A stretch of 64,000 nucleotides of DNA. Source: Paraburkholderia saeva. Lineage in GTDB: Bacteria; Pseudomonadota; Gammaproteobacteria; Burkholderiales; Burkholderiaceae. This document shows, one piece after another, positions 54,391 through 63,855 of the stretch. The notes under the pieces are model-generated. The model did not search any database. It was given only the letters and a program-made list of their open reading frames with translations, and had not been told where the DNA came from. Each line of letters starts with the position of its first letter. Positions within the stretch are counted from its first letter, which is position 1. The stretch lies in assembly GCF_907164555.1 (NCBI RefSeq), contig NZ_CAJQZC010000011.1, forward strand, positions 62,001 through 126,000. The letters run 5' to 3'. The position numbers and the translations under genes were made by a program.

Positions 54391-55467
54391 TCAGACCGCC
54401 GCCGCGAGGGTTGCGCGAACGACGTCGTCAGGTGCCTCGCTGATGAGCGTGTCGCCGAAACGCTTCAACAGGATGAATTTGATTGCGCCGGCCTGGGCTT
54501 TCTTGTCGACCTTCATGAGGTCAATGTAGCGCGCATCGCCGAGTGTGGGTGCGCGGGTGGGCAGATGCGCAGCCACGATGACGTCGACCAGACGCCTGCG
54601 CGCCCCTTCGTCGAGATGGCCGAGCCGCACCGACAGGTCCGCCGCCATCACCATCCCGCAACCAACCGCTTCACCGTGCAGCCACTCGCCATACCCGAGA
54701 CCCGCCTCGATTGCGTGCCCGAACGTGTGCCCGAAATTGAGAATCGCGCGCAGCCCGCCTTCTCGCTCGTCAGCCGCGACCACCGATGCCTTGATCTCGC
54801 ACGAGCGCTTGACGGCCTCGGCGAGCGCCTGCGGTTCGCAACGGTTGAGTGCCTCGATGTTTGCTTCGATCCAGTCGAAGAAAGCGGCGTCGGCGATGGC
54901 GCCCGTCTTGATGACTTCGGCGACGCCGGCCGCGAGTTCACGCGCCGGAAGCGTACGCAACGCGCCGATGTCCGCGATCACCGCCTGCGGCTGGTAGAAC
55001 GCGCCGATCATGTTCTTGCCGAGCGGATGATTGATGCCCGTCTTGCCGCCCACCGACGAATCGACCTGCGACAGCAGCGTTGTCGGCACCTGGATGAACG
55101 GCACGCCGCGCATGTAGCATGCGGCAGCAAAACCGGTCATGTCGCCGATCACGCCGCCACCGAGCGCGACAAGCGTGGTCTTGCGATCGGCGCGGGCGGT
55201 CAGGAGCGCGTCGAAGATCAGGTTGAGCGTTTCCCAGTTCTTGTGCGCCTCCCCATCCGGCAGGACGACCGTCGAAACCTGCTTGCCAAGCGGCGCCAGC
55301 GCGCGGCGCAGCGTGTCGCCGTACAGCGGATCGATGGTGGAATTGGTGACGATCGTGACGGACGCGCCCGCGATATGCGGTGCAAAAAGCGCGGTCTGGC
55401 CGATCAGATCGGCACCGATATGGATGGGATAGGCGCGGTCGCCCAGTTCGACGTTGACGGTAATCAT
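54391..55467 (-). CDS. aroB: 3-dehydroquinate synthase
   Basis: 358 aa. Second step of the shikimate pathway, NAD- and metal-dependent. GGGVIGDMTGFAAACYMRG binds NAD and NFGHTFGHAIEAGLGYGEWL-type motif binds the metal; the HGEAV segment follows. The start at 55467 (MITVNVELGDRAYPIHIG) is the conserved one; an ATG at 55476 overlaps the aroK stop (TAATG). Neither has a clear ribosome site, which suggests coupling to aroK. Confidence 0.96.
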   Translation of the reverse strand: MITVNVELGDRAYPIHIGADLIGQTALFAPHIAGASVTIVTNSTIDPLYGDTLRRALAPLGKQVSTVVLPDGEAHKNWETLNLIFDALLTARADRKTTLVALGGGVIGDMTGFAAACYMRGVPFIQVPTTLLSQVDSSVGGKTGINHPLGKNMIGAFYQPQAVIADIGALRTLPARELAAGVAEVIKTGAIADAAFFDWIEANIEALNRCEPQALAEAVKRSCEIKASVVAADEREGGLRAILNFGHTFGHAIEAGLGYGEWLHGEAVGCGMVMAADLSVRLGHLDEGARRRLVDVIVAAHLPTRAPTLGDARYIDLMKVDKKAQAGAIKFILLKRFGDTLISEAPDDVVRATLAAAV

Positions 55468-55475
55468 GCTTGACA

Positions 55476-56027
55476 TTATGACGCAGGATGTCTGGCGACG
55501 CCGGCCATCTCGAGCTGCATCAGCACCATGTTGACGAGCCCGTTGACCGACGGGCGGCCAGTTTCGATGACGAAATCGGCGCATTCGCGGTAAAGGGGAT
55601 CGCGCACTGAATACAGCGCTTCGAGCCGACCCTTTGGATCTTCGGTTTGCAGGAGCGGGCGGTTCTTGTCGCGGCGGGTGCGCAGCCAGAGGTCGTGCGG
55701 ATTGGCTCGCAGATAAACGACGAGGCCCCGGCTGCTCAACACTTCCCGGTTTTCGGGACGCAGCACCGCGCCGCCGCCCGTTGCGAGCACAATTTTGTCG
55801 CGGCCGGTCAGATCGGCGATGGTGTGCGCTTCCCGGTCGCGGAAACCCGCCTCACCTTCGAGTTCGAAGATGGTGGCGATGCGCGCGCCCGTGCGCGCCT
55901 CGATTTCGTGGTCGGAATCGAAGAAGGGGCGGTCCAGCCGGCGCGCCACCGCCCGGCCCACGGTGGTTTTACCCGCCCCCATGAGCCCTACAAAAAATAC
56001 ATTGGCGTTTGCGTCCCGCGGTTGCAA
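55476..56027 (-). CDS. aroK: shikimate kinase, TTG start
   Basis: 183 aa with a TTG start at 56027, preceded at a good distance by AGAGGA; no in-frame ATG gives the right size, and the longer frame to 56126 would add 33 unrelated residues. P-loop GLMGAGKTTVG, shikimate-binding DSDHEIEARTG and ATGGGAVLRPENRE, and the lid RDKNRPLL are complete. Between pilQ and aroB, as in many proteobacteria. Confidence 0.95.
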   Translation of the reverse strand: MQPRDANANVFFVGLMGAGKTTVGRAVARRLDRPFFDSDHEIEARTGARIATIFELEGEAGFRDREAHTIADLTGRDKIVLATGGGAVLRPENREVLSSRGLVVYLRANPHDLWLRTRRDKNRPLLQTEDPKGRLEALYSVRDPLYRECADFVIETGRPSVNGLVNMVLMQLEMAGVARHPAS

Positions 56028-56122
56028 CGGTGTCCTCTGGCTAATCCGGTATGGTTCGTGCCGCAGCTTAAAGGCAAAGCGACTGCCTTGTCGAGCCTGC
56101 GGCCGGACGCTGCGGCAGACCG

Positions 56123-57757
56123 TCAATTCGTCTGCACAACGCGCGGCGTGATGAAAACGACCAGTTCGCTGCGCTGGTCGCGGTGCGCCGTATGCCGAAA
56201 AAGCGCGCCTAAAAGCGGTATTTTGCCCAGGAGCGGCACCCGCGTCACATCGTTACGGTCGTCGGACGCGTAAATGCCGCCAATCGACACGGTCCCGCCG
56301 TCTTCCACCTCGACCCGTGTCTGCACGTGTTTGGTGTTGATCGCCGGCCCCGCGTCGGTTTGCTCGCCGACGCTGTCTTTCGCCACATCCAGGTCCAGAA
56401 TCACCCGGCCGTCGGGCGTAATCTGCGGTTCGACCTCCAGTTTGAGCGTCGCGCGGCGAAACTGCACGCCGGATACGCCCTGCCCGACTTTCGCCTGATA
56501 CGGCAGCTCCGTACCCTGCTCGACAACTGCTTTCATGCGGTCGGCTGTCACGACGCGCGGACTCGACACGATCTGGCCGTGCCCTTCCGCCTCCAGCGCG
56601 CTCAACTCGATGTTCAGGAGCCGCGTGGCGTGAGCCGCAAATAACGTCAGTCCGGCCGTCGCCGCATCGAACCCCGCAATCGGGCGCGCCGACAGGTCGT
56701 AGACGGCACCTTCCTTGCCGCCGCTCAATCCGCGCGACGTGCCGTCCGTGTTCGTGGCACTCATCGAGAGCCGTACGCCCAGATTGCGCGAAAACCCCTG
56801 TTCGCCTTCGATGATGCGCGCCTCGATCAGCACCTGCCGCGTCGGCCGGTCGAGCGACGCAAGCAGATCGGCTATCTGCGCGAGGCGCCCCGCGATATCG
56901 GTGACGAACAGCAAATTGGTGCGCGGATCGGCCATCACGGAGCCGCGTTTGGACAGCACGCGCTGCGCACCCGAGGCACTCAGCAGTTTCCGGATGTCTT
57001 CGGCATGGGCATAGTGCAGCTCGAACATGCGGCTCGCGAGCGGCTCAAGATCGGCGGCCCTCGCGTGGGCTTCGAACCGCTGCTTCTCGCGCGCGGCGAG
57101 GTCCGCGACGGGTGCGACCCAGATGACGTTGCCGCGCCGCTCCATCGCAAGGCCGTTGACGTCGAGCAGCGTATCGAATGCGGCGCGCCAGGGCACCTTG
57201 TCGAGCCGCAGCGATACGAAACCGCGCACCCGCTCGCTGGCGACGATGTTGAGACCTGTGAACCGCGCGAACGCGTCGAGCACGGCGCCAAGCTCTGCAT
57301 GCTGGAAGTTGAGCGTGATCGGGCGAGCGGCCTCTTCCGTGTCGCCAGTTTCTGCGGAGGGCGGCTGGCTCATCCGCTGCGGCGATGCCAGCGGGACTGG
57401 CGGCCCTTCCAGCGCCGGTTGAGTGCTCGTATCAGTGCTACCGGCCGATTTCAGTGGCTGGCTTCCGGAAGTCGCGGCCTCCTCAGATTGCTCGCCTTTC
57501 AAATCGTCGTCTGGCACATAGGCAGTTTTCGAATCATCTCGCGCGCTGGCAGACAATGGGCTTTCCGACCCGATACCCTCGTCGAACAGGCTCGACGCAC
57601 CTGCGTTCACGCTCCCAGGCAACGGCGGCAAGCCGTAGGGCGCAAGCGCGTCGTCCATCGGCATGGATTCGGGCAGCGGCGGCAACGACGCATGCGCCAA
57701 CGTCGCTGCTAAGCCCAGACAAAGATAGAGACACAGGCGACGCAGCATCCCGGTCAT
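56123..57757 (-). CDS. pilQ: type IV pilus secretin PilQ (short form)
   Basis: 544 aa, shorter than the about 700 of classic PilQ. Signal peptide, then a low-complexity region (about residues 25-140) in place of the AMIN domains. The STN/N0 domain (ITLNFQHAELGAVLDAFARFTGLN) and N1 domain follow, then the secretin core with VLIEARIIEGEQGFSRNLGVRL and VEDGGTVSIGGIY and VPLLGKIPLLGALFRH. Forms the outer-membrane pilus pore. Last gene of the pil block. Peptidoglycan-binding AMIN domains appear to be absent. Confidence 0.9.
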   Translation of the reverse strand: MTGMLRRLCLYLCLGLAATLAHASLPPLPESMPMDDALAPYGLPPLPGSVNAGASSLFDEGIGSESPLSASARDDSKTAYVPDDDLKGEQSEEAATSGSQPLKSAGSTDTSTQPALEGPPVPLASPQRMSQPPSAETGDTEEAARPITLNFQHAELGAVLDAFARFTGLNIVASERVRGFVSLRLDKVPWRAAFDTLLDVNGLAMERRGNVIWVAPVADLAAREKQRFEAHARAADLEPLASRMFELHYAHAEDIRKLLSASGAQRVLSKRGSVMADPRTNLLFVTDIAGRLAQIADLLASLDRPTRQVLIEARIIEGEQGFSRNLGVRLSMSATNTDGTSRGLSGGKEGAVYDLSARPIAGFDAATAGLTLFAAHATRLLNIELSALEAEGHGQIVSSPRVVTADRMKAVVEQGTELPYQAKVGQGVSGVQFRRATLKLEVEPQITPDGRVILDLDVAKDSVGEQTDAGPAINTKHVQTRVEVEDGGTVSIGGIYASDDRNDVTRVPLLGKIPLLGALFRHTAHRDQRSELVVFITPRVVQTN

Positions 57758-58659
57758 GACGTCACCTCCGCGAACGTCAAAGTGCGCGTCTGGCCGTTTC
57801 GTGAGAGACCGACGCCTGGCGCCTCGATGCGCGTCACCCGCTCGACACCCAGGTGGTCGCCGACCGCGACTGCTGTAACGCCGCCCGCCGTTTCGACCAG
57901 CGCGAGACCGCGAAACGAATTGCGCAACATGCCAACCAGACGCAACGACGGATCTTCCGTCATTAACGGTCGGTTCACGGGTGAAAAGGGATCGAAGAAA
58001 AGGTAGTCGTCCGCCTCTTCGTCTGCTTCAGTGCCCGACTTCCCCGCATCCTGCGCAGACACCGGACGCAAAGCCGGAAACGATTCGAGCGTCGCGTTGA
58101 TCATGAGCGTGTCGGCTTGCCGCTTGATCGTCACGTCACCCGGCACGACAAGTGTCGGGAGGCCGGACAGGCCACGCAAAAATCCCAGCCACTCGGCGAA
58201 ATCGGCGCGCGCCGTGAGACGCAGCGGTCGCGTTGCTGTAATTCCGGCGCCGGCCAGGGGTTGCGGCTCCAGCGTCAGCAGTTCGACGCCGTGCCTGCCG
58301 GCTAGCTGCGATACCGCACGCAGATCATCCGCGGACGTCCAGCTTGTTGCATCGCGCAGTGCCGACGCATTCGCGCCGGCAAGGCGTAATGCAGGCAATT
58401 GAGTCGTCGCGTGCCGCGCGCTGGCCAGATTGTGTTGCGCGTGCTCAAGGAGCGACTGTTTCAACTGTGCACCGCCCAGATCAATGCGTTGCCACGCATA
58501 AGCGCCAGCGAGAAAGACGGCGAGCGCAACAAGAAAAGCGACAGTGAATCGACGACGCCCACTCCACGCTTCGGGCGGAAGACGCGCCTGAGCGAGCAAT
58601 GTCGCGACGAAACCACCACTGTCCGTACTGGCGAGGCCACCAGCGATCGCACTGTTCAT
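57754..58659 (-). CDS. fused type IV pilus assembly protein PilO-PilP
   Basis: 301 aa. One membrane helix (about residues 40-58), then a PilO-like periplasmic domain with RAVSQLAGRHGVELLTLEP and RADFAEWLGFLRGLSGLPTLV. From about residue 218 the sequence is PilP-like (LVGMLRNSFRGLALVETAGGV, VGDHLGVERVTRIEAPGVGL). In most pilus systems PilO and PilP are separate. The overlap of start and stop with neighbours (ATGA both sides) shows a tight operon. Confidence 0.8.
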   Translation of the reverse strand: MNSAIAGGLASTDSGGFVATLLAQARLPPEAWSGRRRFTVAFLVALAVFLAGAYAWQRIDLGGAQLKQSLLEHAQHNLASARHATTQLPALRLAGANASALRDATSWTSADDLRAVSQLAGRHGVELLTLEPQPLAGAGITATRPLRLTARADFAEWLGFLRGLSGLPTLVVPGDVTIKRQADTLMINATLESFPALRPVSAQDAGKSGTEADEEADDYLFFDPFSPVNRPLMTEDPSLRLVGMLRNSFRGLALVETAGGVTAVAVGDHLGVERVTRIEAPGVGLSRNGQTRTLTFAEVTS

Positions 58660-59360
58660 CTCTCACCTCCCGTTTTGTTTGTCTGCACGTTCGCGGATGA
58701 AGTCCCACTCTTCGTGTCTCGCAGCCCTCCGGCCCAGCGCACGTGCGCGCCGAATTCCACCGCGTCACGCGTAGCTTGTGACGTGATCTGGCCGTTTCCC
58801 GGCAACGTTCGATGTAGTTCTTTCATCTCAACGTCCTCCGCGCCCGGCACCGTCGTCAGTCGTTTCAGCCACGCAGCCGGCGCGACGTGATTGACCGCCA
58901 TCGCGCGAAATTCGGTTTCGTGCGGACGATGTCGAATTTCCTGCATGACGACACCGTCGCTATCGGGCGTGTCGTCTTCGCCCAGCACCGCCATCAGATC
59001 AAGCAGATGCGTGAGCGACGCAGACGAAATCACTGCTTGCGCGTCACGCGCTTCGCGTTCCCGCGCATCGTGAAGAAGCGCTGCATGCTCGGCGAGCGGA
59101 GCTGCAAGCTGCGCGAGCGAGCGCTCCACAGAAGCACGTTGCGCGTCGAACCGCATGCCCTCGTACGCGTACCAGCCGGCCAGCATCAGCGCGACAACGG
59201 CACCGGCGACTGCCGCACCGGACCATTCAAGCGCGCAGCGTCGTCGCGCAAGACGTCTGTCGCGCTCGCGATACGGCAAAAGGTTGAAGCCGCCCGGTTT
59301 CACGCGTCGCGCCGCTGCTTTGCGCGGCGAGAAGATCTGGAGAAGTCGCACGCGAATCAC
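58656..59360 (-). CDS. pilN: type IV pilus inner-membrane protein PilN
   Basis: 234 aa. Conserved cytoplasmic motif FNLLPYRERDRRLARRR, used to bind PilM, followed by one membrane helix (about residues 48-66), a coiled coil, and a periplasmic fold. Overlaps pilM and the pilO-pilP gene by four bases. Confidence 0.92.
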   Translation of the reverse strand: MIRVRLLQIFSPRKAAARRVKPGGFNLLPYRERDRRLARRRCALEWSGAAVAGAVVALMLAGWYAYEGMRFDAQRASVERSLAQLAAPLAEHAALLHDAREREARDAQAVISSASLTHLLDLMAVLGEDDTPDSDGVVMQEIRHRPHETEFRAMAVNHVAPAAWLKRLTTVPGAEDVEMKELHRTLPGNGQITSQATRDAVEFGAHVRWAGGLRDTKSGTSSANVQTNKTGGER

Positions 59361-60331
59361 TCCATGAGCCCACGCAACGCGAGACCCGATGCAACGACAA
59401 ATGCGGGCTCTTTCAGCAGATCTTCACGAAGATGAGAACCACCCTCGGCGAGCGGCACGCATTCGAACTGAAGCACCATGCAACCGAGCACATCGCCCAG
59501 ATCAGCGACCGTAAAACCAATGCTCTGAAGCAGGGCGAGTTGCCCGCCAAGGACCGCACATCTCGCACCTTCGCCGACGAGTTCGCGGAGTGCTTCGACG
59601 AGATCGGCATGTTCAAGCGCCGGAAAGCGCGTTTCCGCGACGACCGATTCGTCGACGATGCGCCAGCCATAGATGCCTTCGTCGCCGACCCAGATCGCGA
59701 CGTAAGCGTCGGATTCGCCGACTTCGAGCGTTGCCACGTGACGCAGCGCCCGCAACGCAGCGTGCGGTTCGCCGTCGATTGTGGTGAGTGTGATGCCCGC
59801 GGCCGCGGCGCATTCCATGCGCGCTTCGAGGCGCGCTCTGGTCGTTGCCGCGATGGTTACGCAGCCGCTGCGCTGCGGCGAGTCATCGGCGAACCAGTCG
59901 ACCGCGAGCGCGTGCCGTTCAATGCCCGCGACGCGTTCCGCTTCGGCCATGACGGCCGGCTCGAGTGCGGCAAGCGCGGGATCGCCCGCCAGCGACCGAC
60001 GGGGTGCGGCGAGATTCGCCATGGGCACCGAGATTGTCATCGTGGCCGATGCGGGCAACGCCATCGCACACCGGAACAGATGCGTGCTGATATCCCGGGG
60101 CAGTTGTGCAAAGAGTGCGCGCAACGCGGTAGCCACCGACGCGCGATTGACGATCTCCGCGCCTGCCAGCGCCCCCGCGAACAACGGTTCAACGGCGATG
60201 AACTCGAGCCGCACGGGACGGCCGTTTCCCGCACGCTGGCTCAACACGACGAGCCTGATTTCCTGCTGGCCGATATCGATGCCCGCCGCAAAACGGCGCA
60301 TCACCGGCATCCACGAATTTCTGAGCGCCAT
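59357..60331 (-). CDS. pilM: type IV pilus protein PilM (actin-like ATPase)
   Basis: 324 aa. FAAGIDIGQQEIRLVVLSQ is the N-terminal actin-like phosphate loop. It has a GITLTTIDGEPHAALRAL segment and EGARCAVLGGQLALLQSIG near the C-terminus. The cytoplasmic ring partner of PilN. The start at 60331 has AAGGGAGG before it. Divergent from ponA. Confidence 0.9.
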   Translation of the reverse strand: MALRNSWMPVMRRFAAGIDIGQQEIRLVVLSQRAGNGRPVRLEFIAVEPLFAGALAGAEIVNRASVATALRALFAQLPRDISTHLFRCAMALPASATMTISVPMANLAAPRRSLAGDPALAALEPAVMAEAERVAGIERHALAVDWFADDSPQRSGCVTIAATTRARLEARMECAAAAGITLTTIDGEPHAALRALRHVATLEVGESDAYVAIWVGDEGIYGWRIVDESVVAETRFPALEHADLVEALRELVGEGARCAVLGGQLALLQSIGFTVADLGDVLGCMVLQFECVPLAEGGSHLREDLLKEPAFVVASGLALRGLME

Positions 60332-60541
60332 GACGCCTCCCTTCAGAACCGCGCGCCGAACCATTCGGACGCAACGACAGGAGGCATTCTGCTCAGCGGC
60401 CACCTCGCGCGACACTCGGCCGGATGGCTAACGTGGCCTCGCGCACGCCCCGCGCGCGGGCAAAACGGCTACAGTTAGATCATCCCCTGCGCGGCGCGCC
60501 GTCCGGGCGTAAGCACGCCGAAAGCTTCCGGTCCGGGCAGC

Positions 60542-60547
60542 TATAAT
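60542..60547 (+). promoter_or_regulatory. -10 element of ponA
   Basis: TATAAT about 25 bases before the ponA ATG at 60573 in the divergent pilM-ponA gap. The -35 is not obvious. Confidence 0.5.
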
Positions 60548-60572
60548 CGCGGGACTGTTTTCTGGTATTCAT

Positions 60573-62969
60573 ATGCAATCTCCCTCGCCTACGTCCCCGC
60601 CGCCCGTCCCGCCGAAGCGCAAGCGCCCGCTCTGGCTCACGATCATCTTCGGCTTCGTGGGTCTCATCATTGCGGGCATCGTGAGCGCCGGGCTCGTGCT
60701 GGGCTATGCGCTCGTCGTCGCCACACCGAACCTGCCTTCGCTCGAAGCGTTGACCGATTACCGGCCCAAGGTGCCGTTGCGCATCTACACGGCGGATCAC
60801 GTGCTGATCGGTGAGTTCGGTGAGGAACGGCGCGACATCGTGCACATTCAGGATGTGCCGGACAGCCTGAAGAAAGCAGTGCTCGCCATTGAAGACGCGC
60901 GCTTTTACGACCATGGCGGCGTCGACCTCGCGGGCATCGCGCGGGCGGGCTTCGTCGCGCTGTCGAACGGCCATGCCACGCAGGGCGCAAGCACGATCAC
61001 GATGCAGGTCGCGCGCAACTTCTTTCTGTCGAGCGAGAAAACCTACACGCGCAAGATCTACGAGATGCTGCTCGCCTACAAGATCGAGTCGAAACTCACG
61101 AAAGATCAGATTCTCGAGGTGTACATGAATCAGATCTATCTCGGTCAGCGCGCATATGGTTTCGCGAGCGCGGCGCGCGTGTACTTCGGCAAGGACCTGA
61201 AAGACCTGTCGCTCGCCGAATCGGCCATGCTTGCGGGACTGCCGAAAGCGCCGTCCGCGTACAACCCGGTCGTCAATCCGAAGCGTGCCAAGGTGCGTCA
61301 GGAATACATCCTCACACGCATGCTGGAACTGCACTACATCACGCAGGAACAGTACGACGCCGCGGCAAAACAGCCGCTCATCGTAAAGGGCGCCGGCAAG
61401 GAGTTCAGCGTGCACGCCGAGTACGTCGCGGAAATGGTGCGGCAGATGATGTACGCGCAGTATCGTGAAGAAGCCTACACGCGCGGCTTCAATGTGGTGA
61501 CCACGATCGATTCGGCCGATCAGGACGTCGCGTATCGCGCACTTCGTAGAGGCCTGATGGACTACGAACGGCGTCACGGCTATCGCGGGCCTGAAGCGTT
61601 CATCGAGTTGCCGTCGGACGCCAGCGAACGCGAACAGGCCATCGACGACGCGCTGCTCGAGCATCCGGACAACGGCGAAATCATCGCTGCCGTCGTTACG
61701 TCGGCGAATCCAAAGCAGGTGCAGGCCACGTTCATCGATGGCAACTCGATCACGATCCAGGGCGACAACCTGCGCTTCGCTTCGTTCGCCCTTGGCTCGC
61801 GCGCGCAGCCGAACCAGCGCGTGCGGCCCGGTGCAATCATCCGCGTCGTCCGGAACGAAGATGACAGCTGGTCGATCACGCAGTTGCCGCAGGTCGAAGG
61901 CGCGTTCGTGTCGGTCATTCCGCAGGACGGCGCGATCCGCGCACTGGTCGGCGGCTTCGATTTCAACAAGAACAAGTTCAATCACGTCACGCAGGCGTGG
62001 CGTCAGCCGGGGTCGAGCTTCAAGCCGTTCATCTATTCGGCTTCGCTCGAAAAGGGTCTTGGGCCGGCAACGATCATCAACGATGCCCCGCTCTTCTTCA
62101 GCGCCGCCGAAACCGGTGGCCAGGCGTGGGAACCGAAGAACTACGGCGGCGGATTCGATGGACCGATGACCATGCGCACCGCGCTGCAAAAGTCGAAGAA
62201 CCTCGTGTCGATCCGCATCCTGAACCACATCGGCACGAAGTACGCGCAGCAGTACATCACGCGGTTTGGTTTCGACGCGGACCGTCACCCGGCCTATCTG
62301 CCGATGGCGCTCGGTGCCGGGCTCGTGACGCCATTGCAGATGGCCGCTGGCTATTCGGTGTTTGCAAACGGCGGCTACCGGATCAATCCTTATCTGATCG
62401 CCGAAGTGACCGATCAACGCGGCGCAGTCGTCGCACATGCACAACCGCTCGTCGCGGGACAAAGTGCGCCGCACGCCATCGAACCGCGCAACGCCTATGT
62501 GATGAACAGCCTGCTGTTGAGCGTCGCACAGCACGGCACCGGAGCGAAGACAAACGTCCTCAAGCGCACGGATCTCGCCGGCAAGACGGGCACCACGAAC
62601 GATTCGCGCGACGCGTGGTTCGCCGGCTACCAGCACACGCTGACCGCAATCGCATGGATCGGCTACGACAACCCGCGCAGCCTCGGTGACAAGGAAACGG
62701 GCGGTGGCCTTGCGTTGCCGGTATGGGTCGACTATATGGGCCGCGCGCTAAAGGGCGTGCCGGAGTACAAGCTGCCGATGCCGGATGACGTGGTGTCGAT
62801 CGGCGACGAACTGTACTTCGACGAGTTCACGCCCGGACACGGTTTTATTTCAACCGTGGGCGTCAGTCAGGCAACGCTCGACGAAGCAAGTGGCGCATCG
62901 CCCGCGGCTCCCGAACAGGTGGGTGAACAGGAAAAGAAGGACATCATGAACCTGTTCAAGGGACATTGA
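60573..62969 (+). CDS. ponA: penicillin-binding protein 1A
   Basis: 798 aa bifunctional class A PBP. N-terminal membrane helix, then GT51 glycosyltransferase with AIEDARFYDHGG (catalytic Glu), QGASTITMQVARN and AMLAGLPKAPSAYNP. The transpeptidase has SSFKPF (active-site serine), SKN and KTGTTND motifs. It polymerises and cross-links peptidoglycan. Facing the pil operon as in related bacteria. Ends before the terminator at 63034. Confidence 0.97.
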   Translation: MQSPSPTSPPPVPPKRKRPLWLTIIFGFVGLIIAGIVSAGLVLGYALVVATPNLPSLEALTDYRPKVPLRIYTADHVLIGEFGEERRDIVHIQDVPDSLKKAVLAIEDARFYDHGGVDLAGIARAGFVALSNGHATQGASTITMQVARNFFLSSEKTYTRKIYEMLLAYKIESKLTKDQILEVYMNQIYLGQRAYGFASAARVYFGKDLKDLSLAESAMLAGLPKAPSAYNPVVNPKRAKVRQEYILTRMLELHYITQEQYDAAAKQPLIVKGAGKEFSVHAEYVAEMVRQMMYAQYREEAYTRGFNVVTTIDSADQDVAYRALRRGLMDYERRHGYRGPEAFIELPSDASEREQAIDDALLEHPDNGEIIAAVVTSANPKQVQATFIDGNSITIQGDNLRFASFALGSRAQPNQRVRPGAIIRVVRNEDDSWSITQLPQVEGAFVSVIPQDGAIRALVGGFDFNKNKFNHVTQAWRQPGSSFKPFIYSASLEKGLGPATIINDAPLFFSAAETGGQAWEPKNYGGGFDGPMTMRTALQKSKNLVSIRILNHIGTKYAQQYITRFGFDADRHPAYLPMALGAGLVTPLQMAAGYSVFANGGYRINPYLIAEVTDQRGAVVAHAQPLVAGQSAPHAIEPRNAYVMNSLLLSVAQHGTGAKTNVLKRTDLAGKTGTTNDSRDAWFAGYQHTLTAIAWIGYDNPRSLGDKETGGGLALPVWVDYMGRALKGVPEYKLPMPDDVVSIGDELYFDEFTPGHGFISTVGVSQATLDEASGASPAAPEQVGEQEKKDIMNLFKGH

Positions 62970-63033
62970 CGCTCGCGCTCGCGCCTTGAATAAGTCCGGC
63001 TCATTCAAGGCTGCCGGCGGCATGCTCCTCTGG

Positions 63034-63067
63034 AAGCCGCCGGCACCACACGGTGCGGCGGCTTTTC
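63034..63067 (+). terminator. terminator of ponA
   Basis: Hairpin aagccgcc-g-gcacc / ggtgc-ggcggctt with an acac loop, followed by ttcc. About 65 bases after the ponA stop. Confidence 0.8.
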
Positions 63068-63130
63068 CATTCTGAACGTCCAGCAGGGCACGATGTCCCT
63101 CGACTCAAGCTTGAGCATCACGCCGGGGGC

Positions 63131-63448
63131 TCAGGGCTGGAACGTCACCGTCTCGCCGGCCTGCTGCGTCGCGTATTCCGATAGCGCGGAGAAAAACTCG
63201 GTGCCATTGCGTGTGTCGCGCCACGCGTTATCGGTGAAGCGGAAATGAAATCCGCCCGCTTTCGCGGCGATCCAGATCTCGCGCATCGGCGGCTGAAGAT
63301 TCACGATGATCTTCGTCTTGTTCTCGAATTCGAGCGTCAAAACATTGCCGCTTCGTTCGAATTCGATATCGGCGTCGGTGTCGTCGACGGCGCGCTCCAC
63401 AGCGGCCAGAACGGCCTCGGCGCGGGTCAGGTATTCACTGTCGGACAT
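63131..63448 (-). CDS. cyaY: frataxin-like iron protein CyaY
   Basis: 105 aa. Frataxin fold with the acidic first helix (YLTRAEAVLAAVERAVDD), VLTLEFENKTKIIVNLQPPMREIWIA and AGGFHFRF. It modulates iron-sulfur assembly. Convergent with ponA and divergent from lptM. Confidence 0.96.
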   Translation of the reverse strand: MSDSEYLTRAEAVLAAVERAVDDTDADIEFERSGNVLTLEFENKTKIIVNLQPPMREIWIAAKAGGFHFRFTDNAWRDTRNGTEFFSALSEYATQQAGETVTFQP

Positions 63449-63483
63449 GCTAAACTCCAGCGATTAATCATTCAGGGACGGTC

Positions 63484-63846
63484 ATGCGAGTCGCATTCAG
63501 GATGAGCGCGGCGGCGCCCCGCGCGATTGTAGCGGCTTTAGCCATTTTCGCAGGCGCAGTGCTCGGTGGATGCGGTCAACGTGGCGCGCTCTACCTGCCT
63601 ACAGTACCGCCATTGCCGGCAAAACCCAACGAGCAGACGCAACCGCCTTCACCCGACGAAGTCCGCCCCACGGCAGAAACCGCGTCGGGCGACATGTCGA
63701 CGTCGAAGGGGGGCGTCGGCACTGTACCCGACACGTCGGGCGATCCGCTTTCGCTGTCACCGGATAGCGAACTTCGCACGACACCCAGTGCGGGCTCATC
63801 GCCTGCAACAGCGCGTCCGGCTTCCGGCGCCACTTCCGATCAATAA
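63484..63846 (+). CDS. lptM: LPS-assembly lipoprotein LptM (YifL-like)
   Basis: 120 aa. A signal peptide ends at the lipobox in VLGGCGQRGALYLP, the conserved LptM motif after the cysteine. The rest is a proline/serine/threonine-rich tail longer than in enterics. LptM helps oxidative maturation of the LptD-LptE complex. Precedes lysA by nine bases, the typical order. Confidence 0.88.
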   Translation: MRVAFRMSAAAPRAIVAALAIFAGAVLGGCGQRGALYLPTVPPLPAKPNEQTQPPSPDEVRPTAETASGDMSTSKGGVGTVPDTSGDPLSLSPDSELRTTPSAGSSPATARPASGATSDQ

Positions 63847-63855
63847 GACCCTCGC

